DNA of 64,000 nucleotides from Halomarina salina (GTDB lineage Archaea > Halobacteriota > Halobacteria > Halobacteriales > Haloarculaceae), in NCBI RefSeq assembly GCF_023074835.1, contig NZ_JALLGW010000002.1, forward strand, positions 62,001 through 126,000. The letters run 5' to 3'. Of this stretch, positions 41,554-49,460 are shown piece after piece (the first letter of the stretch is position 1; each line of letters opens with the position of its first letter). The notes beneath the pieces are model-generated. The model did no database searches, was not told the DNA's origin, and saw only the letters and a program-made list of their open reading frames with translations. A program made the position numbers and the translations under genes.

Positions 41554-42113
41554 TCACTGTCGTTCTCGTCCATGAACTGCTCGAGGGCCTCGGGATTCTC
41601 TCGGATTACCTGGAGAACCTGCGTCGGCAGTTCGCCACGACTGGTCGCTCTGATCTGGTCGGCGAGTGCCTCTTCGCCGCTGGCTCTCAGGACGAGGATG
41701 AAGTACGCGTCCTGCATCGCCCCCGTCATGCCGTTTTTGACGAACTCCTCGGTTACCTGGTCGTCCGGGCACTCCGGGTGGTTGGTGAGGTCAGGGGCGA
41801 CGACACACCGGTTGAAGATGTTCGCGAGGTCGCGGTCGGTGACGTCCTCGCCCTCGTTGAGTTTGTTTTCGATGTAGCGCTCACGCAGTGCGCCAGTCAT
41901 CGGCTTCGCGATGGCGTCACCGCCGAGTTCTTCGACGTACTCACGCCGAGGGACGATCTCGCCATCCTCGTCGCGCTGGATCGTCGTCTGCTCGAGGGAG
42001 ACGAGGTCGTTCTCGCCACCGGAGCCGTTGACGTGGTCTGGCGTGCGGGTCGGGTCGTCGGTCTTGGTCGTGTCGTCGGTCATCGGAACGTTGGAGATAT
42101 CGCTGTCAGACAT
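41550..42113 (-). CDS. Tail assembly chaperone candidate (first of pair)
   Basis: A 187-residue acidic protein with a disordered first 60 residues and a helical remainder (LTNHPECPDDQVTEEFVKNG, AYFILVLRASGEEALADQI). Size and place directly downstream of the tail-tube gene fit the G-like chaperone that coats the tape measure during assembly. No motif is diagnostic. ATG 42113; MTDD ten codons later is an alternative start. Confidence 0.62.
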   Translation of the reverse strand: MSDSDISNVPMTDDTTKTDDPTRTPDHVNGSGGENDLVSLEQTTIQRDEDGEIVPRREYVEELGGDAIAKPMTGALRERYIENKLNEGEDVTDRDLANIFNRCVVAPDLTNHPECPDDQVTEEFVKNGMTGAMQDAYFILVLRASGEEALADQIRATSRGELPTQVLQVIRENPEALEQFMDENDSE

Positions 42114-42116
42114 GGG

Positions 42117-43475
42117 TTAGGCGGGTCGGAAGTCGATGATGTCGCTGTCGTCGGTTGGTTCGAGTGCGGTGAAGGTGGTCTCGACCGTCGCGAACGCCTG
42201 GCCGGACTCCTTGGTCACGGAGCCACCACTGGAGCAGTACGCCCGAGGGTACGCTATGTCACCCCCAGTGAGCGGGATGACGAACTCACCCTCGTTGCCC
42301 TGGAAGTGGTCGCCGGACTTGTCAGTCGACTGCGTCTCGCCGAACACCGTCGCTTCGGTGGTAATGTCGCGACCGTCGGCGTGCTTGCTCTGGGCGAGGC
42401 CTTCCGTAGTGGCCTCCTCTTCGATGTTGTTCGTGACCGTGGTCGTCGCCTCGACGATTGTCTCGGCGATCTGACTGCCGAACCACTGGATATCCGTCCC
42501 GAGGACGGTCTGTGCTTCGCCGAGCGTCGAGCCGTCGCCGAGCGAGCCACTCCCGAGCGGCGGGACCCCCTCGTCGCCCTCGATAACGTCGTAGTCGTCC
42601 TTGCCGGCGACGACTGTCAGCAGCTGCCCGGGCTCGCCGGTCTGGTCGGTCGACTCATCGACGTACACCTCGAGCGTGCCGGTGAGTTCCTCAGCAGGTG
42701 CGACCGCCCCCAGCGAATCGTACTGCGACGTCGTGACGACCGCCGTGGTCGCGTCCGACCCGTCGAGCGTGATGTCCTCGACCGTCTGGCCGTCGACAGC
42801 CTCGATCGTGATCGTCGCGCCCGTGTCCGAGGCGTCGGTCGACCGGATGGCGAGATACGTCGACTCGCTGGGCTGGTCGAGCTGGTATTTTCTCCTCTTA
42901 TCGAACATGTAGGCGAGTTCGACTGACGCCACTGCACTGTCACCTGCAGAGAGCGACAGCGCGGGCTCGGAGGGGCGACCGCCGAAGGCGTAGTCGACCA
43001 TCCGCGTCGCGAGCGCCGTCGCCTCGGGAGCGTCGCCGGACGGGTGGGAATTGTCTCGGCCGTCGGCGAAGTACTTCGCGTGAACGGTGTTGCTCGCGAT
43101 GATGGAGCTGTTCTTGACGATCTCCAGCAGCGAGTGGGTCGCTCGGAGGTTGTTGTCGATGTCGCGAAGCCAGCCGTCGGCCAGCGGATCGAGCGTGTTG
43201 CCCGACCCGTCGACTGGGAACCGCTCGAGGTCGTACGTGACCGTCACCTCGTGGGTCTCCTGCTGGCGCTTCTTGTCGATCGGGTCGACGTCGCCGATGG
43301 GCGTCCGCTCGTCGTGCGTCGCCTCGCTCTCGGGCTCGTAGCCCGTGACGACACTGGAGTAGAGCTTCCAGTCGGGGTCGGTCGGGGTCTGTGCGTCTCC
43401 GTTCGCGTCGACGGTCTCGGCGACCCAGTGATACTCGGTGCGCCGCGAACCGCTTTCAACGTTGAGTGGTGCCAT
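42117..43475 (-). CDS. Major tail tube protein
   Basis: A 452-residue protein. The N-terminal 200 residues (YEPESEATHDERTPIGDVDPIDKKRQQETHEVTVTYDLERF) have the beta-strand layout of tail-tube proteins with an arm loop. The remainder contains an inserted region (about 215-290, SESTYLAIRSTDASDTGATITIEAVDGQTVEDITLDG) resembling an Ig-like or adhesin-like decoration domain, before the tube C-terminus (FATVETTFTALEP). Being much longer than typical 150-250-residue tube proteins, it probably displays this domain on the tail surface. Role by position and fold pattern. Confidence 0.72.
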   Translation of the reverse strand: MAPLNVESGSRRTEYHWVAETVDANGDAQTPTDPDWKLYSSVVTGYEPESEATHDERTPIGDVDPIDKKRQQETHEVTVTYDLERFPVDGSGNTLDPLADGWLRDIDNNLRATHSLLEIVKNSSIIASNTVHAKYFADGRDNSHPSGDAPEATALATRMVDYAFGGRPSEPALSLSAGDSAVASVELAYMFDKRRKYQLDQPSESTYLAIRSTDASDTGATITIEAVDGQTVEDITLDGSDATTAVVTTSQYDSLGAVAPAEELTGTLEVYVDESTDQTGEPGQLLTVVAGKDDYDVIEGDEGVPPLGSGSLGDGSTLGEAQTVLGTDIQWFGSQIAETIVEATTTVTNNIEEEATTEGLAQSKHADGRDITTEATVFGETQSTDKSGDHFQGNEGEFVIPLTGGDIAYPRAYCSSGGSVTKESGQAFATVETTFTALEPTDDSDIIDFRPA

Positions 43476-43487
43476 TGATGGATACCT

Positions 43488-43745
43488 CTACTGCGTGTCG
43501 AAGTTGTCCGAGCGGAGTTCCTCCGCTGTCTCGGTGGCGGCCTCGATTGTGGTGCGCTCTCGGTCGCCCTGGCGCTGCGTTTCGAGGTGCAGCGTGCCGC
43601 CGCCGAGGCGTTCGAGAGCTCTGTTCGCGTCCTCGGCCGCTGCACTGAGTCGCTCCAGCGCTTCGGTGACTCGCTCGATTTCTTCGACCGCCTCGTCTGC
43701 GTCGGCGGTGATCTCTACCTCCAGGCCGTTGATGTTGTCAACCAT
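43488..43745 (-). CDS. Coiled-coil protein resembling a miniature tape measure
   Basis: An 85-residue protein. The first strand (NINGLEVEITADADEAVEEIERVTEALERLSAAAEDANRALERLGG) looks like the start of a tape measure plus coiled coil, and its last residues (ETAEELRSDNFDTQ) parallel the tape measure's own end (DELRADNFDQG). Located just before the tail tube gene in reading order. It may be a tail-assembly accessory or a relic of the tape measure; no known family was recognised. Confidence 0.65.
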   Translation of the reverse strand: MVDNINGLEVEITADADEAVEEIERVTEALERLSAAAEDANRALERLGGGTLHLETQRQGDRERTTIEAATETAEELRSDNFDTQ

Positions 43746-43986
43746 TTCGGGTGTCCTCGCTCAGAGGAGTAACTGCAGGTGTCAGTTCGCCATCGGCAGC
43801 CGGTTCGTACGGCTCGACGGCGTGCGTCTCGCTGTCGATGAGCGCCTCGCCGACCGCTCTCGAGACCGGCTCGCTGGTGCCGGTCGAGAAGACAGTGACC
43901 TCCTGGCGCTCGCCATCGACTGTGATGGCGACGCGCCGGGTGGGGCACTCGTCGGCGGAGTCGCGTCTGGTGAAGTGAACTCGCAT
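43738..43986 (-). CDS. Small hypothetical tail-module protein
   Basis: An 82-residue protein (MRVHFTRRDSADECPTRRVA, ITVDGERQEVTVFSTG) with a beta-rich first half. Overlaps the next gene start by eight bases. No family recognised; a role in tail assembly is only inferred. Confidence 0.6.
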   Translation of the reverse strand: MRVHFTRRDSADECPTRRVAITVDGERQEVTVFSTGTSEPVSRAVGEALIDSETHAVEPYEPAADGELTPAVTPLSEDTRNG

Positions 43987-44073
43987 GTTTCAGCGCGAAG
44001 CGCTCGCCGGTCGATCGGCCAGCGCGATACGAAAAGTCAGCCCCAATGGGTCGATACCGGGGCTGGGTCGGTG

Positions 44074-44562
44074 TTACTGCGTGGGAGTGCGGTCGCGAAG
44101 CCACATCGCGCGCACCTCCGTCCGGAACACCGCCGGACCCTCGTCAGTGTCGACGAGGTCGCGGGCGTCGCCTGGCCCGAGCGTGTAGAACTCAGGAGGC
44201 GACTCGTCGAGCAGGATCTGACTCGCCTGCTCGTACAGCTCGTTGCGCAGCTTCTTCGGGTTGATGTCCCCACCGCCGCTGGTGAGGCCCTGACAGTCAT
44301 CTCGCGTCCCGGCGACGCAGTTGACCAGTGCATACCCTGAGAGGCGCTGCATCCCCTTGCCGGTCTGGCCATCCAGGCCGGTGAAGCCAGTCGCTCCACT
44401 CTGATACGGCCCTTCGTCGGTGTTGGTGACCGTGAGACACGGCATGTCGCCATCACGGTCGTACCACCCAGTGTGACACACCGGCGCGCTCGTAATCGAG
44501 GTGGCCGAGACGTCCCAGTTGTCGACCAGGAGGTTGCGGATGACGACGTTCGGGTCGGGCAT
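44074..44562 (-). CDS. Tail terminator/completion-like protein
   Basis: A 162-residue protein in the order slot of tail terminators, right after the head-closure candidates. VVIRNLLVDNWDVSATSIT, then PCLTVTNTDEG and RNELYEQASQILLDESPPEFYTLGPGD resemble the alpha/beta terminator fold of haloarchaeal tailed viruses. The internal cysteines are not obviously zinc-binding. Assignment is by position. Confidence 0.6.
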   Translation of the reverse strand: MPDPNVVIRNLLVDNWDVSATSITSAPVCHTGWYDRDGDMPCLTVTNTDEGPYQSGATGFTGLDGQTGKGMQRLSGYALVNCVAGTRDDCQGLTSGGGDINPKKLRNELYEQASQILLDESPPEFYTLGPGDARDLVDTDEGPAVFRTEVRAMWLRDRTPTQ

Positions 44563-44973
44563 CTATTCACCCTCCTCGCTGTCGATGCCGTAGACACGGA
44601 GTCGGCCGTTCAGTTCGTCGAAGACGTGCGTGACGTGGTAGATCACGCCCGCTGGCGTCTCGATCTCCGAGGGGTAAGGGTGGCCCTCACGGCCGTCGTA
44701 GACGTCGACCTCATCGGGCAACAGGATCTCGGCGTCGACGGTCGTCGACTGCCCGCTCGCCGTCGACGTCTTGACCGGCTCCTGGGGCTGCTCGACCTGG
44801 CCGTGGGTCTGGATGGTCTCCTCGAGCGTCTTGCTCGTATCGCCGTACTCAGCGTCGCCTGCCGCACTGTCACCACCGTCAACGTAGTTTCGGACGGTTA
44901 GTGCCGTCTCGAACCAGTCTTCGAAGGCGTCATCGAGGGCGGCAAGGCGCTCGCCGGTGTTGGTACGGGCCAT
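44563..44973 (-). CDS. Head-closure-like connector protein
   Basis: A 136-residue protein with a helical start (ERLAALDDAFEDWFETALTVRNY) and a beta-rich second half (TTVDAEILLPDEVDVYDGRE, GVIYHVTHVFDELNGRLRVYGI), the usual mix of head-closure (gp16/gp7-like) stoppers. ATG shares a base with the stop of the gp10-like gene. Assignment by position and fold pattern. Confidence 0.6.
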   Translation of the reverse strand: MARTNTGERLAALDDAFEDWFETALTVRNYVDGGDSAAGDAEYGDTSKTLEETIQTHGQVEQPQEPVKTSTASGQSTTVDAEILLPDEVDVYDGREGHPYPSEIETPAGVIYHVTHVFDELNGRLRVYGIDSEEGE

Positions 44974-45311
44974 TAGGAGATGCGTTGGGCAGTGATGCTT
45001 GACTGGAGGTTCCCTGTATCGACGGGAACCACGTCCTTACTGATCGCCTCGACCTCGAGGGCGGCTAGCCGGACGAACTCCTCGACGCTGTCTGCCTGCG
45101 CGGCGATCTGGTCGAGCTGGCGGTTCGTCCGCTCGGCGGCCGGCCGGAGGTACGGCTGGGCCGCCATCTGGCTGGTGCCGAACTCGACGTGAACTGCGTA
45201 CTCGACGTTCGTCCCGACGACGTACGTGACCTCGGTCGTCCAGCGGGCGTCGAGTGCATCGAGCGTGCCGACGAGACTGGCGACACCGGTGAGGTTCACG
45301 TCCGCCTGCAT
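44973..45311 (-). CDS. HK97 gp10-like tail-completion protein with permuted motif order
   Basis: A 112-residue protein with both hallmarks of the HK97-gp10 family: YAVHVEFGTSQMAAQPYLRPA (residues 38-58) and VPVDTGNLQSSI (residues 95-106). In the standard family the VDTG-L segment precedes the Y-A-x-x-V-E-F-G-T segment; here the order is reversed, so the chain looks circularly permuted. The 36 residues between them are helical. The fold should be kept if the termini are neighbours in the structure. Confidence 0.78.
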   Translation of the reverse strand: MQADVNLTGVASLVGTLDALDARWTTEVTYVVGTNVEYAVHVEFGTSQMAAQPYLRPAAERTNRQLDQIAAQADSVEEFVRLAALEVEAISKDVVPVDTGNLQSSITAQRIS

Positions 45312-45313
45312 CG

Positions 45314-45685
45314 TCAGTCACATCCCCGGACGTTTGGCGTCCCGAACCGAATTGTCTGCTGTTCGAGCTGCGATAGTCGGCCCGTCGGGTCGAGTTGGAG
45401 CGCCTTCCGCCAGTGAGAGAGGGCCGAATCGCTGTCGAAGCTGACCGAGCGGTCCCCCTGCTGGAGTTGCGTGACATCACCGTCATCGTCGACGTACGCC
45501 GCCGCGATGAGCGCGCCCACCAGTTTCAACCGGTCACTCCGGTCGGTGTCGGTGTGGGGCTCGAGGTCGTCGTTGACGATGCTCTCAGCGAGCGACTTCT
45601 CGAAGGCGAGGTCGGGGTCGGGGTACTCGGAAGCATCAGCATCCAGCGCGCTTCGGATGTCATCCTCATCAACAGTAATCGCCAT
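45314..45685 (-). CDS. Head-tail connector (gp6/adaptor-like) protein
   Basis: A 123-residue protein that is helical throughout (DLAFEKSLAESIVNDDLEPHTDTD, DRLKLVGALIAAAYV, ALSHWRKALQLD), with the size and helicity of HK97 gp6-type adaptor proteins that sit below the portal. It directly follows the capsid region. Assignment by position and fold pattern. Confidence 0.65.
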   Translation of the reverse strand: MAITVDEDDIRSALDADASEYPDPDLAFEKSLAESIVNDDLEPHTDTDRSDRLKLVGALIAAAYVDDDGDVTQLQQGDRSVSFDSDSALSHWRKALQLDPTGRLSQLEQQTIRFGTPNVRGCD

Positions 45686-45688
45686 CAG

Positions 45689-45841
45689 TCACTCATCCCC
45701 GCTCTCTGGCGCCCCCCAGGAGGCGTACGGTGGGTCACCTTCGAAGTACGAACCATCGTCAAACCAGAGCCGGACGAGGCCAGCCTCTGTGTGTTCGACT
45801 TCCTGGACGGTGCGCCCATCGAAATGCTGGGGATCGACCAC
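45689..45841 (-). CDS. 50-residue virion-module microprotein
   Basis: A frame with GTG start right after the stop of the 120-residue gene (TAGCGGTG) and ending three bases before the connector ATG: it fills the gap exactly. The product (start VVDPQHFDGRTVQEVEHTEA, then LVRLWFDDGSYFEGDPPYASWG) is beta-hairpin-like. Function unknown. Confidence 0.62.
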   Translation of the reverse strand: MVDPQHFDGRTVQEVEHTEAGLVRLWFDDGSYFEGDPPYASWGAPESGDE

Positions 45842-45843
45842 CG

Positions 45844-46206
45844 CTACTCCTCTAGTTCAGCGCGGCGCTCTTCGACGGCCTCTTTCGTGCCGTCGCGGGT
45901 CGCCGCCTCCTCGATCTCGTCAAGGAACTCATCGACCATGCCGTCCTTGATGTCGGGGACGACGCCGCTGCCGTCGTCCTCGTGGAGATTCCGGTCGAGG
46001 AACTCCTCGGGCTGGAACGCCTCGCCGACGTTTTCGCTGTCCGAGTCGTTGCTCTCGCTGTCCGCTCCATCGTCGCCGTCGACACGGTCGACGAGATGCG
46101 GATGGTTGGCGGCGAAGTCCTCCGAGACCTCGATTTCGTCGCCGGTCCGGTGGTAGAGACTCTCGCCAGCGTCGAAGAACTCGGCGGTCACCTCAACGCG
46201 GACCAT
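45844..46206 (-). CDS. Small capsid-associated hypothetical protein
   Basis: A 120-residue acidic protein. The N-terminal part (MVRVEVTAEFFDAGESLYHRTGDEIEV) is beta-rich like a head-fibre or decoration adaptor, the middle is Asp/Ser-rich, and the end (MVDEFLDEIEEAATRDGTKE) is helical. Immediately downstream of the capsid gene. Role unknown. Confidence 0.62.
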   Translation of the reverse strand: MVRVEVTAEFFDAGESLYHRTGDEIEVSEDFAANHPHLVDRVDGDDGADSESNDSDSENVGEAFQPEEFLDRNLHEDDGSGVVPDIKDGMVDEFLDEIEEAATRDGTKEAVEERRAELEE

Positions 46207-46207
46207 C

Positions 46208-47359
46208 TCAGACCCCCGTCGAGATGCCGGTCATCCGGACGATCCCGTTGATGCCGTCAGGCTGGGCGCGGACCCACGGGATGCGCGAGGAGACGAGGCG
46301 GAACTTCCGGGCCGCGCCGCCGTCGATGTCCCACGCCGTGTTCGTGACGCCCTGGGCGTTCACGACACCGAAGTACCGCGGGTCGTTGAGCAGCATGATC
46401 GCCGTGTCGCCGTCGAGACGCGGCGCAGGCACCCAGTTGAGGTAGGGGTACTTGCGGTTGAGGCGCTCGATGAGCGGCTCGTCGGTCGCGCTCGTCTCGT
46501 AGTTCTGCCGCATGACGCTGCCCCACAGTTTGTAGGGCACCATCACCAGCGCGCCGACCTGCGAGACCAGCGGGACGTCCTTCGTGTCGACGACGTCGCT
46601 CTGCTGCTCGATGGTGGTGTGCAGCGCGTCGACGTCCGAGAGGACGTTGTCGGCGGTGCTCCAGCCCGAACTGTTCGGAGCCTGGAGCACCTTGTCCGTG
46701 TTCGTGCTGTCGAGGCCGCCGACGGTGAAGTCGAGGCCGTCGATGGAGAACGTGCCCCCCCACCCGTTGTAGAGAACTTCGTGCTCGCGGCGGTTGAGCG
46801 CCCGTCGGGCCTCGCGAGCCGGGCGCGCCTCAGGGTCCTCACCGTAGGCGCGCTTGACCTCCATCTCCCGACCGCCGAGCTCGTACGTGACGAAGTTCAG
46901 CGGCTGGGCGACGCCGTCGATGCCGTTACGATCCAGATCCTGTGTGGTCTCGCCACGGATGTCCATCGCCGTGTCGGCGTCCATCCGGCCGGACTTCAGC
47001 GTCCGGACGTAGACGTAGCTCGATAGGTCCGAGGAGACGCCGAAGCCCGACCCCGAGAGCACGTCCATCACCGTCGACCGGCGGAACTGCTCGTCGAGGC
47101 CCTCCATCTCGTAGTCGATGCCCATCCGGTAGGGCATCGGCGAGGCGGCTTCGATCTCCTCGCCATCCGCGTCGGTGGGGATGCCCGCCGCCGCGTCGAG
47201 GCTGTTCCACACGTCGGGCGACCAGCCCGACTGAGCGCGGATCTGCTTGAGCGCCCGCTCACGGTACGCCTTCATCGGGTTGAAGAACGCCGTGATGTGT
47301 TCGTCCGATGCGTCTTCCTGGAAGTCGTCGTGCGTGACGGTGTGTGCGTTAGAACTCAT
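46208..47359 (-). CDS. Major capsid protein, HK97 fold
   Basis: A 383-residue protein with the layout of HK97-fold capsid proteins of haloarchaeal siphoviruses. The N-arm is followed by MDVLSGSGFGVSSDL and MDIRGETTQDLDRNG, an E-loop region, and EARPAREARRALNRREHEVLYNGWGG as the spine helix before the P-domain. The A-domain ends in IPWVRAQPDGINGIVRMTGI. It lies after the protease/scaffold gene, as expected. Residues removed by the prohead protease cannot be located from sequence. Confidence 0.85.
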   Translation of the reverse strand: MSSNAHTVTHDDFQEDASDEHITAFFNPMKAYRERALKQIRAQSGWSPDVWNSLDAAAGIPTDADGEEIEAASPMPYRMGIDYEMEGLDEQFRRSTVMDVLSGSGFGVSSDLSSYVYVRTLKSGRMDADTAMDIRGETTQDLDRNGIDGVAQPLNFVTYELGGREMEVKRAYGEDPEARPAREARRALNRREHEVLYNGWGGTFSIDGLDFTVGGLDSTNTDKVLQAPNSSGWSTADNVLSDVDALHTTIEQQSDVVDTKDVPLVSQVGALVMVPYKLWGSVMRQNYETSATDEPLIERLNRKYPYLNWVPAPRLDGDTAIMLLNDPRYFGVVNAQGVTNTAWDIDGGAARKFRLVSSRIPWVRAQPDGINGIVRMTGISTGV

Positions 47360-47844
47360 CAGTAGAACTCCACCACCGCGATGTCGTTGTCGAGATCTGC
47401 GTCCGAGATGAGCTCTCGGACCTGCCCGACGAACGTCGTCAGGGCTGTCGAGCCGTCCGTCTGGACGTCCGATATCTCACCGTTGCTGTTCCACCCCACG
47501 TCATCACCGGCAGCCGCCGTCGACGAGGAGGCGACACGGCACCGGGCCTGCTGGAAGCGGAGGAACCCGAACGTGTAGAGGTGGTCGTCTGCGTCGATGG
47601 TCGCGTCGATGGGGCTGGTGTCCATCGAGTTTAGCGACGCGGCGCTCATGGTCTGTGGCGGAACGCGGACCACGTACGTGGTCCGCGAGTTCACACCCGC
47701 GGGCGAGACGTCGTTCGCGTCGCCCGATGTGTCGAAGGTGACGCCCATGCCGGGGCGGAGTTCGGCCGTTGCAAACCCTTCTCGCTCCTTGGGTTCGTTG
47801 TCGAAGATCTCCGCCACGACCGAGTTCGGCGTGTCGTAGCTCAT
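47359..47844 (-). CDS. Capsid decoration/cement-type protein
   Basis: A 161-residue beta-rich protein (GMGVTFDTSGDANDV, RTTYVVRVPPQTMSA, YTFGFLRFQQARCRV) between protease/scaffold and capsid genes, the usual slot of head decoration or cement proteins. Start and stop overlap its neighbours by one and four bases. No signature; assignment by context. Confidence 0.65.
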   Translation of the reverse strand: MSYDTPNSVVAEIFDNEPKEREGFATAELRPGMGVTFDTSGDANDVSPAGVNSRTTYVVRVPPQTMSAASLNSMDTSPIDATIDADDHLYTFGFLRFQQARCRVASSSTAAAGDDVGWNSNGEISDVQTDGSTALTTFVGQVRELISDADLDNDIAVVEFY

Positions 47845-49445
47845 TCTGCTACCCCCGTCGAGAAGTCGTCAGCGTCGTACTCGTCGTCACTCCCGCCGAC
47901 TGCCGCTTCGGCCGTGTCGCGTCCACCGCCGACACCGGGGATGGGTGCCGCACCGGGCGTGGTCGCCTTGGTGTGGATACGGTCGAGGAACGGCGAAGCG
48001 ACGAGCTCCTCTTTGTCGTCCTCGCTGTACTCATCCGAGGCAGCGATGATCTCGTCGGCCTTCTCGGCGTCGGAGGCGTGCTCGTTGGCCGCCTCAGCGA
48101 TGTCGCCGACGTCGTCTTCGGTGACGAAGCCCTGCTCTCGCAGCGCCGTCCCGAGTTCCTCGGGGGACATGTCGCCGATCTGGGTCGGCGTGTCGTCGCC
48201 GTCCTGTCCGGTTCCGGTGTCGTCTGCACTACCGGTCGTATCACCGTCCTCGTCGTCCACGAGGTCACGCGTCTGTTCCACTTCCTCGTCGTCCATCTCC
48301 GCCAGCATCTCCTCGCTGAAGTGTGAGTTGGCGGTGATGAACTCGATGTCGTCGTCTCTGTTTGTCATTGAATCACCGTCCGCATCCGCGTCGCGCCCGG
48401 ATTCGCCGGCTCGACTGTCGCCCTGTTCTGCTTCGACTTCGACACCGTCGGGAGCCACACCGACGAACGCCGATTCGACGAAGTGGGCTCCGTCACTCGA
48501 TGTAATCGGCTCAGACACCTCGCCCTCAGCGACGTATCGGAGCATCGCGAAGAGCCGCTCGTCCCCTGAAAGGGAGTCACTGAGGCTGACCGCGAGATCA
48601 GACTGGTAGTCACCCGCGTCCTGCGGGTCACTACTTCCGAGTGTCGGCCCGAGGCCGTCGCCGACGTCGGGGAACTCCTCACCCGACCGGTGAAGCGAGA
48701 CGGCCCAGGGGGCGTCGTCAAAGCCGCTGCTCTTGACCGTCACCGTCTCGCCGTCGCTCGTCTGGTCGTCGAACCAGATGCGGCCACGCGTGTCGTTCGA
48801 ATCGATAAGACCGATTCGGGTGGCGAGGCGGCGGACGAGCCCTTCCACGTCGTCGTCATCGTCGGCGTCGTTCAGTGCCCCCTCGGCGACGGCAGCCTCG
48901 AGGCCGCCCTCGTTAGCCCACGCCGCGAGATCCGAGCGGCCACCGAACTGCGCGGTGTTGCTCGGTGAGTCGCCCAGACTCACGACGCTCAGGTCGTGCA
49001 GGACGATGTTCTCGGCGATGTACGCGCCCGTCTCCGGGTCGCGTGGCCCCTTGTCGAAGTTAGCGTGAATCGAGACGCCGTACGTCTCGCCGTTCACGCC
49101 TGCCGCGATGTCCTCGTCGTGGGTGGTCGCGTCGTAGACGATGGCCTGCCCCTCCGAGGAGTAGTGCATCGAGTTGTTGCCGACGGTGTCGTCGACCGGC
49201 GGCGACCCCTCGTAGTCGGGGTGGTCCTTGGTGAGCTTCGAGGCGGCCTGGGAGTACTGCGCGTCGGCGAGGTTCTCCGCCGTCATCAGGATGCGCTCAC
49301 CCCGATTATTGTGGAGAATGTCGCCATCTGCGACGGCGACGCCATGGATGGGCCACGGGCCGTTCTCCGGGTCGGCAGCAGCGATCGTTTCGCGGACCTC
49401 CGGATGGTCGCGGACGTACGTCTCTATGGTGTCTGAATCTGTCAT
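47841..49445 (-). CDS. Prohead protease - DUF7282-like - scaffold fusion
   Basis: A 534-residue protein. Residues 1-185 form a capsid-maturation serine protease with candidate catalytic residues H75 (LTKDHPDYEG) and S153 (HDLSVVSLGDSPS). Residues about 220-330 (DQTSDGETVTVKSSGFDDAPWAVSLH, then SLSDSLSGDERLFAMLRY) resemble DUF7282, an Ig-like domain usual in haloarchaeal surface proteins. Residues 360-534 are acidic, coiled and Glu/Asp-rich, as scaffolds are. So the protease carries its own scaffold, with an extra domain between. The DUF7282 reading is inferred from pattern. Confidence 0.8.
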   Translation of the reverse strand: MTDSDTIETYVRDHPEVRETIAAADPENGPWPIHGVAVADGDILHNNRGERILMTAENLADAQYSQAASKLTKDHPDYEGSPPVDDTVGNNSMHYSSEGQAIVYDATTHDEDIAAGVNGETYGVSIHANFDKGPRDPETGAYIAENIVLHDLSVVSLGDSPSNTAQFGGRSDLAAWANEGGLEAAVAEGALNDADDDDDVEGLVRRLATRIGLIDSNDTRGRIWFDDQTSDGETVTVKSSGFDDAPWAVSLHRSGEEFPDVGDGLGPTLGSSDPQDAGDYQSDLAVSLSDSLSGDERLFAMLRYVAEGEVSEPITSSDGAHFVESAFVGVAPDGVEVEAEQGDSRAGESGRDADADGDSMTNRDDDIEFITANSHFSEEMLAEMDDEEVEQTRDLVDDEDGDTTGSADDTGTGQDGDDTPTQIGDMSPEELGTALREQGFVTEDDVGDIAEAANEHASDAEKADEIIAASDEYSEDDKEELVASPFLDRIHTKATTPGAAPIPGVGGGRDTAEAAVGGSDDEYDADDFSTGVAE

Positions 49446-49460
49446 GAGTTGATGGACCTC

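Noticed and set aside
41540-41560. Programmed frameshift between the two chaperone-position genes
   Set aside because: The genes overlap by ATGA and no slippery heptamer was seen, so simple coupling explains them.
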